DNA from: Rhodanobacteraceae bacterium
GTDB lineage: Bacteria > Pseudomonadota > Gammaproteobacteria > Xanthomonadales > Rhodanobacteraceae
Length of the DNA stretch: 13,265 nucleotides
Reading direction: 5' to 3'
NCBI GenBank assembly: GCA_025924775.1
Contig: JAICHS010000040.1
Span: forward strand, 1-13,265
The notes beneath the pieces are model-generated. The model searched no databases, was not told the origin of the DNA, and saw only the letters and a program-made list of their open reading frames with translations. Below are positions 1 through 9,165 of the stretch, piece after piece. Each line of letters starts with the position of its first letter. The first letter of the stretch is position 1. Position numbers and translations under genes: made by a program.

Positions 1-29
1 CCCCGCAAGTTTGAAGTCGACATCCTGTC

Positions 30-345
30 ATTTTCCGTCCGCCTCCGGGGCGGACGGGCGACTTCCCTTGGCTTGGCCAAAGAGAAGTCACCAAGAGAAA
101 GATCGCCCCGCGAACACGCCCTACACCCATCCATGGGCTGCGGGTTCGCTCGCGACCGCCGGGGTTCGCCGAAGGCACTTGGGCCGCTCCGCGTCCAGCT
201 GCGCAGCCCAAGCGTGGCCTTCGCCATCCTGTCTCCGGCGCTCGACGGCGCGACACGCCCCGGCATGTTGCGAGAGCCTCGTCTCGCCCCTGTGCCTGCG
301 CCGAACTGATCCGCATCGCGCGGGCCACCCTTCGGGCTTTTCCGT
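30..345. repeat. probable dispersed intergenic repeat or decayed non-coding segment upstream of lon
   Basis: This stretch has no convincing gene. Several short frames are open on both strands at once, as happens by chance in GC-rich DNA, and their translations are Arg/Pro/Ser-rich with no recognisable domain. It begins with a perfect 9-bp stem and 5-base loop at 35-57 and continues with a purine-rich stretch at 79-105. In my memory the texture resembles dispersed repeats that sit between genes in Xanthomonadales chromosomes and are often misannotated as short hypothetical proteins. That link is recall, not a search result. Only one copy lies in the window, so repetition cannot be shown here and the boundaries are approximate. 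Confidence 0.35.
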
Positions 346-359
346 CATCCATTCGCCGT

Positions 360-377
360 GATCGAGGTGCCTCGATC
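360..377. repeat. 18-base inverted repeat in the lon leader region
   Basis: Two perfect 8-base arms (GATCGAGG and CCTCGATC) flank a 2-base centre. As RNA this would be a 7-bp stem with a 4-base loop. No T-run follows, so it is a poor intrinsic terminator. The symmetry also fits a dimeric regulator site. A smaller inverted repeat (TGTTC-4-GAACA) lies at 402-415. The rest of the stretch up to about 490 shows nothing else I can support. Confidence 0.4.
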
Positions 378-491
378 GGCACGCTGCCTGCGCGCGGTTC
401 ATGTTCGTTGGAACACCTTGCACGAGTCGCAGGCCGTGGATGGCCGGCTATTGGAGCGCAGGGCGGTGTCGCTCTCAATGCTGGCTGGGTG

Positions 492-520
492 CTTGATCCG
501 CGCGCCAAGCGCCACCATTC
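492..520 (+). promoter_or_regulatory. candidate heat-shock (sigma-32) promoter of lon
   Basis: CTTGATC at 492-498 and CACCATTC at 513-520 are 14 bases apart. They match the sigma-32 consensus (CTTGAAA, 13-15 bases, CCCCATnT) at 5 of 7 and 6 of 8 positions. Transcription would start near 527-530 and give a leader of about 40 bases before the lon ATG at 571. Lon is a classical heat-shock gene in E. coli, so the placement is biologically sensible. No competing sigma-70 promoter of similar quality was seen directly upstream of lon. Confidence 0.5.
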
Positions 521-570
521 TCATGCCATCACCCGCATCCGTGGGTTCAATACCGATCCCGATACCCGAC

Positions 571-3084
<2,514 letters not shown>

Positions 3085-3215
3085 CGGCATATCAATGCAA
3101 TGCGTGCGATAGCTCGTGTTGTGCATCGGCACTTGCTTTTCGCGCCGTTCCGTGGTTGTGGCGTTCCCGGCGACGCCGGATGCCCGACCGCGCTGAAATC
3201 CGCGCCACGCCTTTA

Positions 3216-3244
3216 TTGCGGCCCTCGTGGGGCACTGGTATAAA
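3216..3244 (+). promoter_or_regulatory. strong sigma-70-like promoter in the lon-hupB gap
   Basis: TTGCGG at 3216-3221 and TATAAA at 3239-3244 are separated by exactly 17 bases. They match the -35 and -10 consensus at 4 of 6 and 5 of 6 positions. Transcription should start near 3251. That leaves about 143 bases before the hupB ATG, which is long for a bacterial leader and includes the terminator at 3315-3347. The part of the gap before this promoter (3085-3215) holds no gene and no strong lon terminator. Confidence 0.6.
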
Positions 3245-3250
3245 GACCGG

Positions 3251-3347
3251 GCCGTGCGACGCAGACGTGACAAGTCGCGCATCGATACGGGAATTGCTAC
3301 ACGACCGGAAGCAGCGTTGGTTCGGTAGGTCCGAAGCAACGTTTTTT
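3251..3347 (+). ncRNA. candidate small RNA or attenuated leader upstream of hupB
   Basis: The promoter at 3216-3244 and the terminator at 3315-3347 would together define a transcript of about 97 bases. Its 5' part can fold into a 7-bp stem (3254-3260 with 3274-3280, one G-U pair, 13-base loop), and its 3' part is the terminator stem with its U-run. This is the normal layout of an independent small RNA. It is equally the layout of a leader that controls read-through into hupB, whose ATG is only 46 bases past the T-run. I cannot tell these apart and recognise no known RNA family. Confidence 0.35.
3315..3347 (+). terminator. intrinsic terminator or attenuator before hupB
   Basis: Arms CGTTG-G-TTCGG (3315-3325) and CCGAA-G-CAACG (3331-3341) pair over 10 bp with a single G/G mismatch and a 5-base loop. 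Six consecutive T residues (3342-3347) follow at once. This is the best intrinsic terminator in the window, yet it lies between the only good promoter of the gap and hupB. No second promoter fits comfortably in the 46 bases left before hupB. Confidence 0.7.
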
Positions 3348-3393
3348 CCACCGAACATTCCACGGGCTGCTCGAAACCCAAGAGGGAGTCTCC

Positions 3394-3666
3394 ATGAACA
3401 AAGCTGAGTTGATCAACGCAATCGCCGACCACGCCGATCTGTCCAAGGCCGATGCTGGCCGTGCGCTCGACGCGGTCACCGACCAGATCAAGCGTGCGCT
3501 GAAGAAGGGCGACGACGTGTCACTGGTTGGCTTCGGTACCTTCGTGGTGCGCAAGCGTGCCGCGCGTACCGGCCGCAATCCGCGTACCGGCGCCACCATC
3601 AAGATCAAGGCGTCGAAGGTACCGGCATTCAAGGCTGGCAAGGCGTTGAAGGACGCGCTGAACTGA
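3394..3666 (+). CDS. hupB: DNA-binding protein HU, beta-type (90 aa)
   Basis: HU is a small dimeric nucleoid protein that bends DNA without sequence specificity and helps compact the chromosome, replicate and repair it. The 90-residue length is exactly typical. The alpha-helical dimer body spans residues 1-40, followed by GFGTF (46-50) and the DNA-gripping arm with GRNPRTG (60-66), whose Pro63 is the intercalating proline of the family. A clear GGGAG ribosome-binding site ends a few bases before the ATG. Its place after lon is the conserved position of hupB. Transcription probably depends on read-through of the upstream terminator or on a weak unseen promoter. Confidence 0.97.
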   Translation: MNKAELINAIADHADLSKADAGRALDAVTDQIKRALKKGDDVSLVGFGTFVVRKRAARTGRNPRTGATIKIKASKVPAFKAGKALKDALN

Positions 3667-3674
3667 GTTTCGAG

Positions 3675-3708
3675 GCACGGCCGGCAAACCTGGCCGTGCG
3701 CCGATTTT
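3675..3708 (+). terminator. hupB terminator hairpin
   Basis: GCACGGCC (3675-3682) pairs perfectly with GGCCGTGC (3692-3699), and two more pairs can form inside the loop. A TTTT run follows at 3705-3708 after a 5-base gap. It begins 9 bases past the hupB stop, so it is most simply the 3' end of the hupB transcript, though the T-run is short and displaced. Confidence 0.5.
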
Positions 3709-3710
3709 CG

Positions 3711-3737
3711 GCGGCCGACGCGATCTGCGTCGGCCGC
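3711..3737. repeat. perfect 11-bp hairpin after hupB
   Basis: GCGGCCGACGC (3711-3721) and GCGTCGGCCGC (3727-3737) form a perfect 11-bp stem with a 5-base loop. It follows the first hupB hairpin directly. Only TGCGTTTC follows on the plus strand, so it may be a second terminator, a 3'-end-protecting structure, or a palindromic repeat element. Its GGCCG core is shared with the hairpins on either side. Confidence 0.55.
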
Positions 3738-3808
3738 TGCGTTTCGGGGGCGCATGGAATGTCGCGCGCGAAGGCTGCTTGCGGCTGACGCGGAAAGCGT
3801 GACGCGGC

Positions 3809-3843
3809 CTCGCCGCGGCCGTTTTCGTGACGGCCGTGGCGGG
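3809..3843. repeat. 14-bp hairpin just upstream of tRNA-Val
   Basis: Bases 3809-3822 pair with 3830-3843 over 14 bp (two G-U pairs) around the 7-base loop TTTCGTG. The structure ends 24 bases before the mature tRNA 5' end, in the position where a tRNA promoter or the precursor leader would be expected. I saw no convincing -35/-10 pair between hupB and the tRNA. An 8-base direct repeat TGACGCGG lies just before it (3786-3793 and 3800-3807). Confidence 0.5.
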
Positions 3844-3867
3844 ATGCTCGGCCCCGAACTGCAACAT

Positions 3868-3942
3868 GGGCGCTTAGCTCAGCGGTAGAGCGTCTCCTTT
3901 ACACGGAGAGGGTCGCAGGTTCGATCCCTGCAGCGCCCACCA
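3868..3942 (+). tRNA. tRNA-Val (anticodon UAC)
   Basis: The cloverleaf is complete. The acceptor GGGCGCT pairs with AGCGCCC, and the D arm is AGCTC...GAGC. The anticodon stem TCTCC/GGAGA encloses loop TTTACAC with anticodon TAC at 3900-3902. The T arm GCAGG/CCTGC encloses loop TTCGATC. The CCA end is encoded at 3940-3942. It lies between hupB and ppiD. A weak hairpin (3946-3950 with 3961-3965) follows and may end the tRNA transcript. No copy of the tRNA 3' end occurs elsewhere in the window, so there is no sign of an integrated element. Confidence 0.97.
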
Positions 3943-3975
3943 CGACACCCACGGCGCGACGGGTGCCGCTTCCCG

Positions 3976-3981
3976 TACAAT
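3976..3981 (+). promoter_or_regulatory. candidate -10 element of ppiD
   Basis: TACAAT lies 36 bases before the ppiD ATG and would place the transcript start near 3989. No recognisable -35 element lies at the proper distance (the bases there are GC-only), so the promoter would be weak or activator-dependent. ppiD could also be read through from the tRNA. Confidence 0.35.
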
Positions 3982-4017
3982 TGTTGTTCATCCGACTCGA
4001 CTGTCACGGCGGTACCC

Positions 4018-5940
4018 ATGCTGCAATTCATTCGCAATCTGTTCAAGAGCTGGATCGTCATCGCGATCTTCGGCGTGCTGGTAGTCGTGGCGTTCCTGTT
4101 CTTCGGCATCGAGGGCTACTTCAGCCAGAGCAACGCCACCTGGGTGGCCAAGGTCGATGGCCACGAAATTTCGCAGCAGGATTTCCAGACCGCGGTCAAC
4201 AACTACCGGCAGTCACAGCTGAACGCGCCCGGCAACACCATGGAAGCCGCCGATTTCCAAAAGCCGGAAGTCAAGCAGAAGGTGCTGGATCTGGTGATCA
4301 ACCAGCAGCTGCTGCTGAACGAGAACGCCAAGCTGGGCGTGACCGTGACGGATGCCGCGGTGCGCGCGCAGATCGCGTCGTACCCGGTGTTCCAGGTCAA
4401 CGGCAAGTTCGATCCGACGACCTACCTGGCGTATCTGGCGCAGATCGCCAAGACCCCGCAGGAGTTCCAGGATTCCATCCGCACCGACCTGGCCGCACGC
4501 CAGATCCCCGAAGCACTGGTGGGCACTGCGTTCAGTACCAAGGAAGAGGCCGATGCGTTCCTGCGCCTGCAGCTGCAGCAGCGCGATTTCAGCTACGTCG
4601 ATCTGCCGCCGCCGGCGGCGACGCCCGAGCAGTCCAACGTGACCGCGGCGCAGGTTGCGGATTACTACCAGGCACACAAGGCGGACTTCATGAGTCCCGA
4701 ACAGGTCGCGCTGAATTACATCGATCTGGATGCCGCGACCATGAAGGTCACGCCGGACTTGAGCGACAAGGCCTTGCAGGCGCGTTACGAGAAGGAAAAA
4801 TCGCGCTTCGTCAGCCCTCCGCAGTGGGAGGTGGCGCATATCCTGATCAAGCTGCCGGCCAAGCCGACGGCGGAGCAGAAACAGGCCGCGCTGGCCCAGG
4901 CCGAGAAGGTTGGCGCATTGGCCAAGGCGCCCGGCGCGGACTTCGCCAAGCTGGCCGAGCAGTATTCGGACGATCTCGGTTCCAAGCGCCAGGGCGGCGA
5001 CCTTGGCTGGCTGCAGAAGGGCGACGCAGGTCCCGAGTTCCAGGCCGCGCTGGACAAGCTGAAGAAGGGCGAGGTTTCCGCGCCGGTGCTGACGTCCGAT
5101 GGCTATCACATCATCGACCTGCGCGACGTGCGCGAGGGTCACGCCGAGGCTTTTGCGCAGGTGCGCGATCAGCTGGCGGCCGAAGTGGCGAAGAGCGCGC
5201 GCGCGGATGCCTATCGTGACGTCGGCGGCAAGCTGACCGACATGATCTACAACGATCCGACGTCCTTGAAGCCGGCCGCCAAGAAATTGGGCCTGACCAT
5301 CCAGACGACGCCATTGTTCGGACGCGCCGGCGCCAAGACCGGCATCGCGGCCAATCCCAAGGTGGTCAAGGCCGCGTTCTCGGACATCGTGCTGGTGCAG
5401 GGCAACACGTCCGATCCGATCGATCTCGGCGACAACCACATGGTCGTGATCCACGTCGACAAGCACGTCGCCGGGGCACCCAAGCCGCTGGCGGAAGTGA
5501 CTGACGCGATCAAGCAGGCGATTGTCCAGGCGCGCGTGGATGCATCCGCCAAGACGATTGCCGACGCGGCCTTCGCGAAACTGCAGGCCGGCACCAAACT
5601 CGACACGCTGGCGCAGGCGGCCAGCCAGAAGGTGGTGCAGGAAACCGGCGTGCAACGCAACGCGCAGAATGTCGATCCCGAACTGCTGCAGGCCGTGTTC
5701 GACCTGGCGCACCCCGCGAAGGGCGCGGACACGCGCGCACTGGTGCCGCTGAAGAGCGGGCACTACGCGCTGGTTGCGTTGGCCGCGGTCAACCCCGGCG
5801 ATACGGCCAAGATTCCGGCCGAGGCCCAGGGTTTCCTGCGCGAGCAGATGGCGCGTGCGTATGGCGATGCCGACCTGCAAGGTTTCCTGGCCGTCCTGCG
5901 CAAGCACGCCAAGATCGAGACTGCCCCGCAGCGGCTGTAA
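4018..5940 (+). CDS. ppiD: PpiD/SurA-N-type periplasmic chaperone with parvulin domain (640 aa)
   Basis: PpiD is anchored in the inner membrane by one N-terminal helix and works on the periplasmic side, where it receives proteins leaving the Sec translocon. A short basic segment precedes a hydrophobic helix at about residues 11-32. A SurA-like chaperone region follows to about 260, then the parvulin domain at about 268-370 with AHILIK, GGDLGW (326-331) and GYHII (362-366). The remaining 270 residues complete the split chaperone fold. Length and layout match E. coli PpiD (623 aa), and many segments are recognisably similar, such as FMxPEQ followed by LDAATM. In E. coli the parvulin domain is catalytically inactive; I cannot judge that here. 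The start is fixed by the membrane helix, and the Shine-Dalgarno sequence (GGCGG) is weak. The lon-hupB-ppiD-fabI order supports the assignment. Confidence 0.95.
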   Translation: MLQFIRNLFKSWIVIAIFGVLVVVAFLFFGIEGYFSQSNATWVAKVDGHEISQQDFQTAVNNYRQSQLNAPGNTMEAADFQKPEVKQKVLDLVINQQLLLNENAKLGVTVTDAAVRAQIASYPVFQVNGKFDPTTYLAYLAQIAKTPQEFQDSIRTDLAARQIPEALVGTAFSTKEEADAFLRLQLQQRDFSYVDLPPPAATPEQSNVTAAQVADYYQAHKADFMSPEQVALNYIDLDAATMKVTPDLSDKALQARYEKEKSRFVSPPQWEVAHILIKLPAKPTAEQKQAALAQAEKVGALAKAPGADFAKLAEQYSDDLGSKRQGGDLGWLQKGDAGPEFQAALDKLKKGEVSAPVLTSDGYHIIDLRDVREGHAEAFAQVRDQLAAEVAKSARADAYRDVGGKLTDMIYNDPTSLKPAAKKLGLTIQTTPLFGRAGAKTGIAANPKVVKAAFSDIVLVQGNTSDPIDLGDNHMVVIHVDKHVAGAPKPLAEVTDAIKQAIVQARVDASAKTIADAAFAKLQAGTKLDTLAQAASQKVVQETGVQRNAQNVDPELLQAVFDLAHPAKGADTRALVPLKSGHYALVALAAVNPGDTAKIPAEAQGFLREQMARAYGDADLQGFLAVLRKHAKIETAPQRL

Positions 5941-5995
5941 CGCAAGCGGTCAAACCCCGGGCAGGCGTGCCACCCGTTGGCGTACGCAGCGATCA

Positions 5996-6023
5996 GCCCC
6001 TGCCGCAAAGCATCTGCAGGGGC
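5996..6023. terminator. hairpin between convergent ppiD and fabI
   Basis: GCCCCTGC (5996-6003) and GCAGGGGC (6016-6023) form a perfect 8-bp stem with a 12-base loop. It lies in the 125-base gap where ppiD and fabI transcripts meet and could serve both strands. Neither side has a real T-run, so termination strength is uncertain. Confidence 0.4.
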
Positions 6024-6065
6024 ATTCCCGGCGCGACTTCCGAAGCGGCGAAACGAATCGCGGGC

Positions 6066-6854
6066 TCAGGCCCCGAGGCCCGCCATGCCCAGCGTGCTGT
6101 AACCCGCGTCCACGTAGACCACGTCGCCGGTGATGCCGGCTGCAAGGTCCGAGCACAGGAACGCCGCGGCGTTGCCGATGTCGTCGATGCTGACGTTGCG
6201 GCGCAGCGGTGAAACCTGCTCCACGTGTTCCAGCATCTTGCGCAGGCCGGCCACGCCGGAGGCGGCAAGGGTCTTGATCGGACCGGCGGAGATCGCGTTG
6301 ACGCGGGTGCCTTCCGGGCCGAGGTTCAACGCCAGGTAACGCACGTTGGCCTCCAGGCTGGCCTTGGCCAGACCCATCACGTTGTAGGACACCAGCGCGC
6401 GCTCGGAACCGAGGTAGGTGAGCGTCAGGATCGCGCCGTTGCGGCCTTTCATCAGCGGACGCGCGGCTTTGGCCAGCGCGGCGAGGCTGTAGCTGGAGAT
6501 GTCGTGGGCGATGCGGAAGTTTTCGCGCGTCAGGTTGTCCAGGAACGCCCCCTGCAACGCCTCGCGCGGTGCGAAGCCGATCGAATGGATCAGGATGTCC
6601 AGTCCGTCCCAATGCTTGCCGAGGCTTGCAAACAGCGCGTCGATGTCGCTGTCGCTGCCGACGTCGCAGGGCAGCACGATGTCGGTGCCCAGTTGCGCCG
6701 CGGCATCGTCCACGCGGCTGCGGAGCTTTTCGTCCACGTAGGTAAGCGCAAGCTCGGCGCCTTCTCGCTTGAGCGCCTGGGCGATGCCCCACGCGATGGA
6801 GCGGTTGCTGAGGATGCCGGTGACGAGTGCGCGTTTGCCTGCAAGAAAACCCAT
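6066..6854 (-). CDS. fabI: enoyl-[acyl-carrier-protein] reductase, NADH-dependent (262 aa)
   Basis: FabI carries out the last reduction of each fatty-acid elongation cycle, turning trans-2-enoyl-ACP into acyl-ACP with NADH in the cytosol. It is a short-chain dehydrogenase-fold protein of exactly E. coli FabI length. The nucleotide-binding GILSNRSIAWG is at residues 13-23. The catalytic Tyr157-x6-Lys164 is in SYNVMGLAK, with the second tyrosine (Tyr147) in TYLGSERA. HSIGFAP at 90-96 is the segment that contacts the inhibitor triclosan in E. coli FabI, and Gly93 is retained. The frame stays open to 6950, but MGFLAGKRALVTG matches the family start and has GGAG about 10 bases upstream. Its position converging on ppiD follows the conserved neighbourhood. 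Confidence 0.96.
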   Translation of the reverse strand: MGFLAGKRALVTGILSNRSIAWGIAQALKREGAELALTYVDEKLRSRVDDAAAQLGTDIVLPCDVGSDSDIDALFASLGKHWDGLDILIHSIGFAPREALQGAFLDNLTRENFRIAHDISSYSLAALAKAARPLMKGRNGAILTLTYLGSERALVSYNVMGLAKASLEANVRYLALNLGPEGTRVNAISAGPIKTLAASGVAGLRKMLEHVEQVSPLRRNVSIDDIGNAAAFLCSDLAAGITGDVVYVDAGYSTLGMAGLGA

Positions 6855-6891
6855 GTCCGCCGTGCTCCGTATCGGGCTGGAAAAGGCCGCC

Positions 6892-6897
6892 ATTGTA
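6892..6897 (-). promoter_or_regulatory. candidate -10 element of fabI
   Basis: On the minus strand TACAAT stands about 38 bases before the fabI ATG, giving a leader of roughly 30 bases. No good -35 hexamer is present at 16-18 bases. The rest of the mltD-fabI gap (6898-7010) has an AT-rich patch next to the mltD stop but no strong terminator stem. Confidence 0.35.
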
Positions 6898-7010
6898 TGC
6901 TGTTGTGGCAAGTCAGGGCAGGCCGCCCGTTCGGGTGTTGGCGAACCCAAACGATTCCGCGCGCTTGTCCGGATCGGGACGCAGCGGTCACGGTGCTTGC
7001 AAAAATATTC

Positions 7011-8246
7011 TCAGCCTTGCACGCGCAGCTCTTCGCCGATGCGTACGTCGCTGTCGCGCAGGTGGTTCCAGCGCTTCAGCTCGTCCACGCTGACGTGATA
7101 CTGGTGCGCGATCGACCACAGCGTTTCACCCTTGCGGACGCGATGATGCGCGGCAGCCGGTGGGGCGGGGCTGTTGGCTTGCACAGGCGGTGCGGGTTCG
7201 TCTGGCAGCGGTGGTTCGCTGTCGGAGCTGCGCAGCCCCGCGCGGGCGTCGACCTGTGCGATCGGCTCGGAGGCGTCCACGGCCAGCGCCGCCGCCAGTG
7301 ATTGCGCAGCACCCGCCGGCAACAACAACGTGCGCGGGCTGTCCGACGGCACGCTGGCGGCGTGATAACCCGGGTTCAGGCTGCGCAGTTTGGCCTCGCT
7401 CACCTCGGCCATCGCGGCCGCGTCCTTGATGCGCGTGCCCGCAGGTACCTCGACGGTCTGCAACTCGTCGTCGGGTGATGGTTGCGGCAACTGCACGTGG
7501 AAGCGTTCGGGTTGGCGCAGGATGCAGCTGAGCGCCATCAGGCGGGCCAGGTGCGTGCGGGTGGTGTTGCTGACCGGGATGTTGGGGATGGCCCGGCTGC
7601 CGAGGTCGGGATGCTCGCGCAGCGCGGCGAGCACGGTGTAGGGGCCGGAGTTGTACGCCATGTCGACCAGCCGCCAGTCGTCGAACTGCCGGTTGAGCTT
7701 CTTCAGCATCTTGATGGCCGCACGGGTTGAATCCACCGGGTCTAGGCGCCCGTCGTAATGACGGTTCACGACGATGCCGTGCCGGCGTGCCGTGTGCGGC
7801 ATCATCTGCCACATGCCGGCGGGGTCGCCGCGGCGGCTGGGCTCCGCTGGGTTGTAGGAACTTTCCAGCATCGGCAACATGGAAAATTCGCCAGGGATTC
7901 CGGCCTGTTGCAGATGCTTGTGCACGTAGGTGATCAGCGGCAGCGCCTGCTTCAAATGCTGCTCAAAGCGCGCCGGCGAACGGGTGTACATCGCCGCGTT
8001 GGCGCGGATCAGGGGCGAATCGCCACAGTCGTGCATCACGTCGCTGGCGACGATGCTGGCCCACGGTTCGTTGAGCGCGGCTTCGGATGCATCCGGCGCA
8101 TTCACGGCCGGTGTCGGCGTATCGGGCAGCGCCGTGACCACCGCCGGCCTCGGCGCGGGTTTGGGCGGCGGAGTAGCACACGCGGCAAGCGCTGCGCACA
8201 CGGCAAGCGTCAGTCCAAGGCGGGTGCCGGTACGTCGCGCGCTCAT
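7011..8246 (-). CDS. mltD: membrane-bound lytic murein transglycosylase, MltD-like lipoprotein (411 aa)
   Basis: MltD-type enzymes cut the glycan strands of peptidoglycan to leave 1,6-anhydro-muramyl ends, acting from the outer membrane in wall growth and recycling. A short signal peptide ends in a lipobox LAAC with Cys23. A Pro/Ala-rich spacer follows to about residue 50. The SLT domain spans about 100-210, with catalytic Glu128 in MLPMLESSYNP, GMWQMMP (144-150) and MAYNSGP (196-202). A degenerate LysM-like repeat (about 265-312) and a clear C-terminal LysM domain (368-411, RVRKGETLWSIA) would bind the wall. The frame is open to 8327, but the ATG at 8246 gives the lipoprotein signal and overlaps the gloB stop as ATGA, implying translational coupling. 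mltD next to gloB is also the E. coli order. Confidence 0.93.
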   Translation of the reverse strand: MSARRTGTRLGLTLAVCAALAACATPPPKPAPRPAVVTALPDTPTPAVNAPDASEAALNEPWASIVASDVMHDCGDSPLIRANAAMYTRSPARFEQHLKQALPLITYVHKHLQQAGIPGEFSMLPMLESSYNPAEPSRRGDPAGMWQMMPHTARRHGIVVNRHYDGRLDPVDSTRAAIKMLKKLNRQFDDWRLVDMAYNSGPYTVLAALREHPDLGSRAIPNIPVSNTTRTHLARLMALSCILRQPERFHVQLPQPSPDDELQTVEVPAGTRIKDAAAMAEVSEAKLRSLNPGYHAASVPSDSPRTLLLPAGAAQSLAAALAVDASEPIAQVDARAGLRSSDSEPPLPDEPAPPVQANSPAPPAAAHHRVRKGETLWSIAHQYHVSVDELKRWNHLRDSDVRIGEELRVQG

Positions 8247-9022
8247 GCGTGGAAGGTGTCCTTGGCGGCCCTGAGCGCGGCAAAACGGTCTACGCGTCGC
8301 CGCGATGGCTGCGCGCCCGCGGGCCAAGGCATGCGGGTGTCGTTGATCGCAGCCACCCGCAGGAACGGGTTGGCGGCCCGCTCTTCTTCAAGCAGCGTCG
8401 GCAGGGTGGGTTGGTGGCGCGTGCGCAGGGTGCGCGCCACGTCGGCACGCGCGATGAGGGCGCGGTTGTCGGGGTCAACCGTCAGCGCGAAAGCGGCGTT
8501 GGCCAGTGTGTATTCGTGCGCGCAGCACACCTGAGTGTTGCCGGGCAGGCCCGCCAGGCGATCCAGCGATGCCAGCATTTCATCGGGCGTGCCCTCGAAC
8601 ACCCGGCCGCAGCCGAGGCTGAACAGGGTGTCGCCGCAAAACAGCAGGCCCTCGCCGTGGTAGGCCACGTGGGTGCGCGTGTGGCCGTGCACTTCCAACA
8701 CGTCGAAGTGCGCGGCGGGGGAGGCGATGGCAACGGTGTCGCCATCGGCCACCCGACGCGTGGCGCCGGGGATGCGTTCATCGCGCGGCGCCAGGACGGC
8801 CGCGTCGGGAAACCGGGCCAGCAGTTCGGGCACACCGCCGATGTGGTCGGCGTGGTGATGGGTCAGCAGGATGGTGGTCAGTCGCAAGCCGTCCGCCGCC
8901 AGCGCAGCCAGCACCGGACGCGCCTCGCCCGGGTCGACCACCAACGCGCTGCCGGCCGCCACATCGGCCAGCAGCCAGATATAGTTGTCGCCGAGGGCGG
9001 GTAGCGGACGCAGGGACAGCAT
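8243..9022 (-). CDS. gloB: hydroxyacylglutathione hydrolase, glyoxalase II (259 aa)
   Basis: Glyoxalase II hydrolyses S-lactoylglutathione to lactate and glutathione, the second step in removing toxic methylglyoxal in the cytosol. It is a metallo-beta-lactamase-fold enzyme with a binuclear metal site. THHHADH (54-60) supplies the first ligands, His114 lies in HGHT, Asp131 in FCGDTLF and His169 in CAHEYT. The C-terminal quarter (VDPDN, then TLPTLLEEERAANPF) is the family's substrate-binding helical domain. The length matches E. coli GloB (251 aa). The ATG at 9022 has GGAAG 4 bases upstream; an in-frame TTG at 9037 is less likely. It heads a two-gene unit with mltD (4-base overlap) and is divergent from the yafS-like gene. 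Confidence 0.95.
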   Translation of the reverse strand: MLSLRPLPALGDNYIWLLADVAAGSALVVDPGEARPVLAALAADGLRLTTILLTHHHADHIGGVPELLARFPDAAVLAPRDERIPGATRRVADGDTVAIASPAAHFDVLEVHGHTRTHVAYHGEGLLFCGDTLFSLGCGRVFEGTPDEMLASLDRLAGLPGNTQVCCAHEYTLANAAFALTVDPDNRALIARADVARTLRTRHQPTLPTLLEEERAANPFLRVAAINDTRMPWPAGAQPSRRRVDRFAALRAAKDTFHA

Positions 9023-9103
9023 GCAGCTTCCGGCCAAAAGAACTGGACCCTAACAGGCCACGGCATCTGGCTCGTTAGATGTTCGTTAAATTCAGGTAGC
9101 CGC

Positions 9104-9132
9104 TTAGCGTCTACTCACGATTCCGTCACAAT
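9104..9132 (+). promoter_or_regulatory. weak candidate promoter of the yafS-like/rnhA/dnaQ unit
   Basis: TTAGCG (9104-9109) and CACAAT (9127-9132) are 17 bases apart and match consensus at 3 of 6 and 4 of 6 positions. The start would be near 9139, with the AGGA ribosome-binding site at 9156-9159 and the TTG start at 9166. Two direct copies of TCGTTA, 11 bases apart (9072-9077 and 9083-9088), lie just upstream in the gap shared with gloB and could be a regulator site. No convincing gloB promoter was found. Confidence 0.35.
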
Positions 9133-9165
9133 GGGCCGTGGTCAGGAGCCCGCGCAGGACAGCGA

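Noticed and set aside
11..423. Short overlapping open frames on both strands before lon
   Set aside because: Several frames are open together, none has a domain or ribosome-binding site, and composition suggests non-coding repeat DNA.
358..570. 71-codon N-terminal extension of Lon
   Set aside because: Its sequence does not resemble Lon, it lies upstream of the proposed heat-shock promoter, and the family N-terminus begins at 571.
3121..3140. GTGC-4-GCAC stem followed by TTGCTTTT as a lon terminator
   Set aside because: A 4-bp stem is too weak and the T-run is interrupted; it is the best of poor options, so no lon terminator is annotated.
3868..3942. tRNA-Val as an attachment site for an integrated element
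   Set aside because: No integrase gene and no second copy of the tRNA 3' end occur in the window, and both neighbours are conserved housekeeping genes.
4213..5907. 564-codon open frame on the minus strand across ppiD
   Set aside because: It mirrors the ppiD codons, has no family resemblance, and the sense frame is an unmistakable PpiD.
6225..7301. 358-codon plus-strand frame across fabI and the end of mltD
   Set aside because: It crosses two well-supported genes and their gap and shows no domain or ribosome-binding signal.
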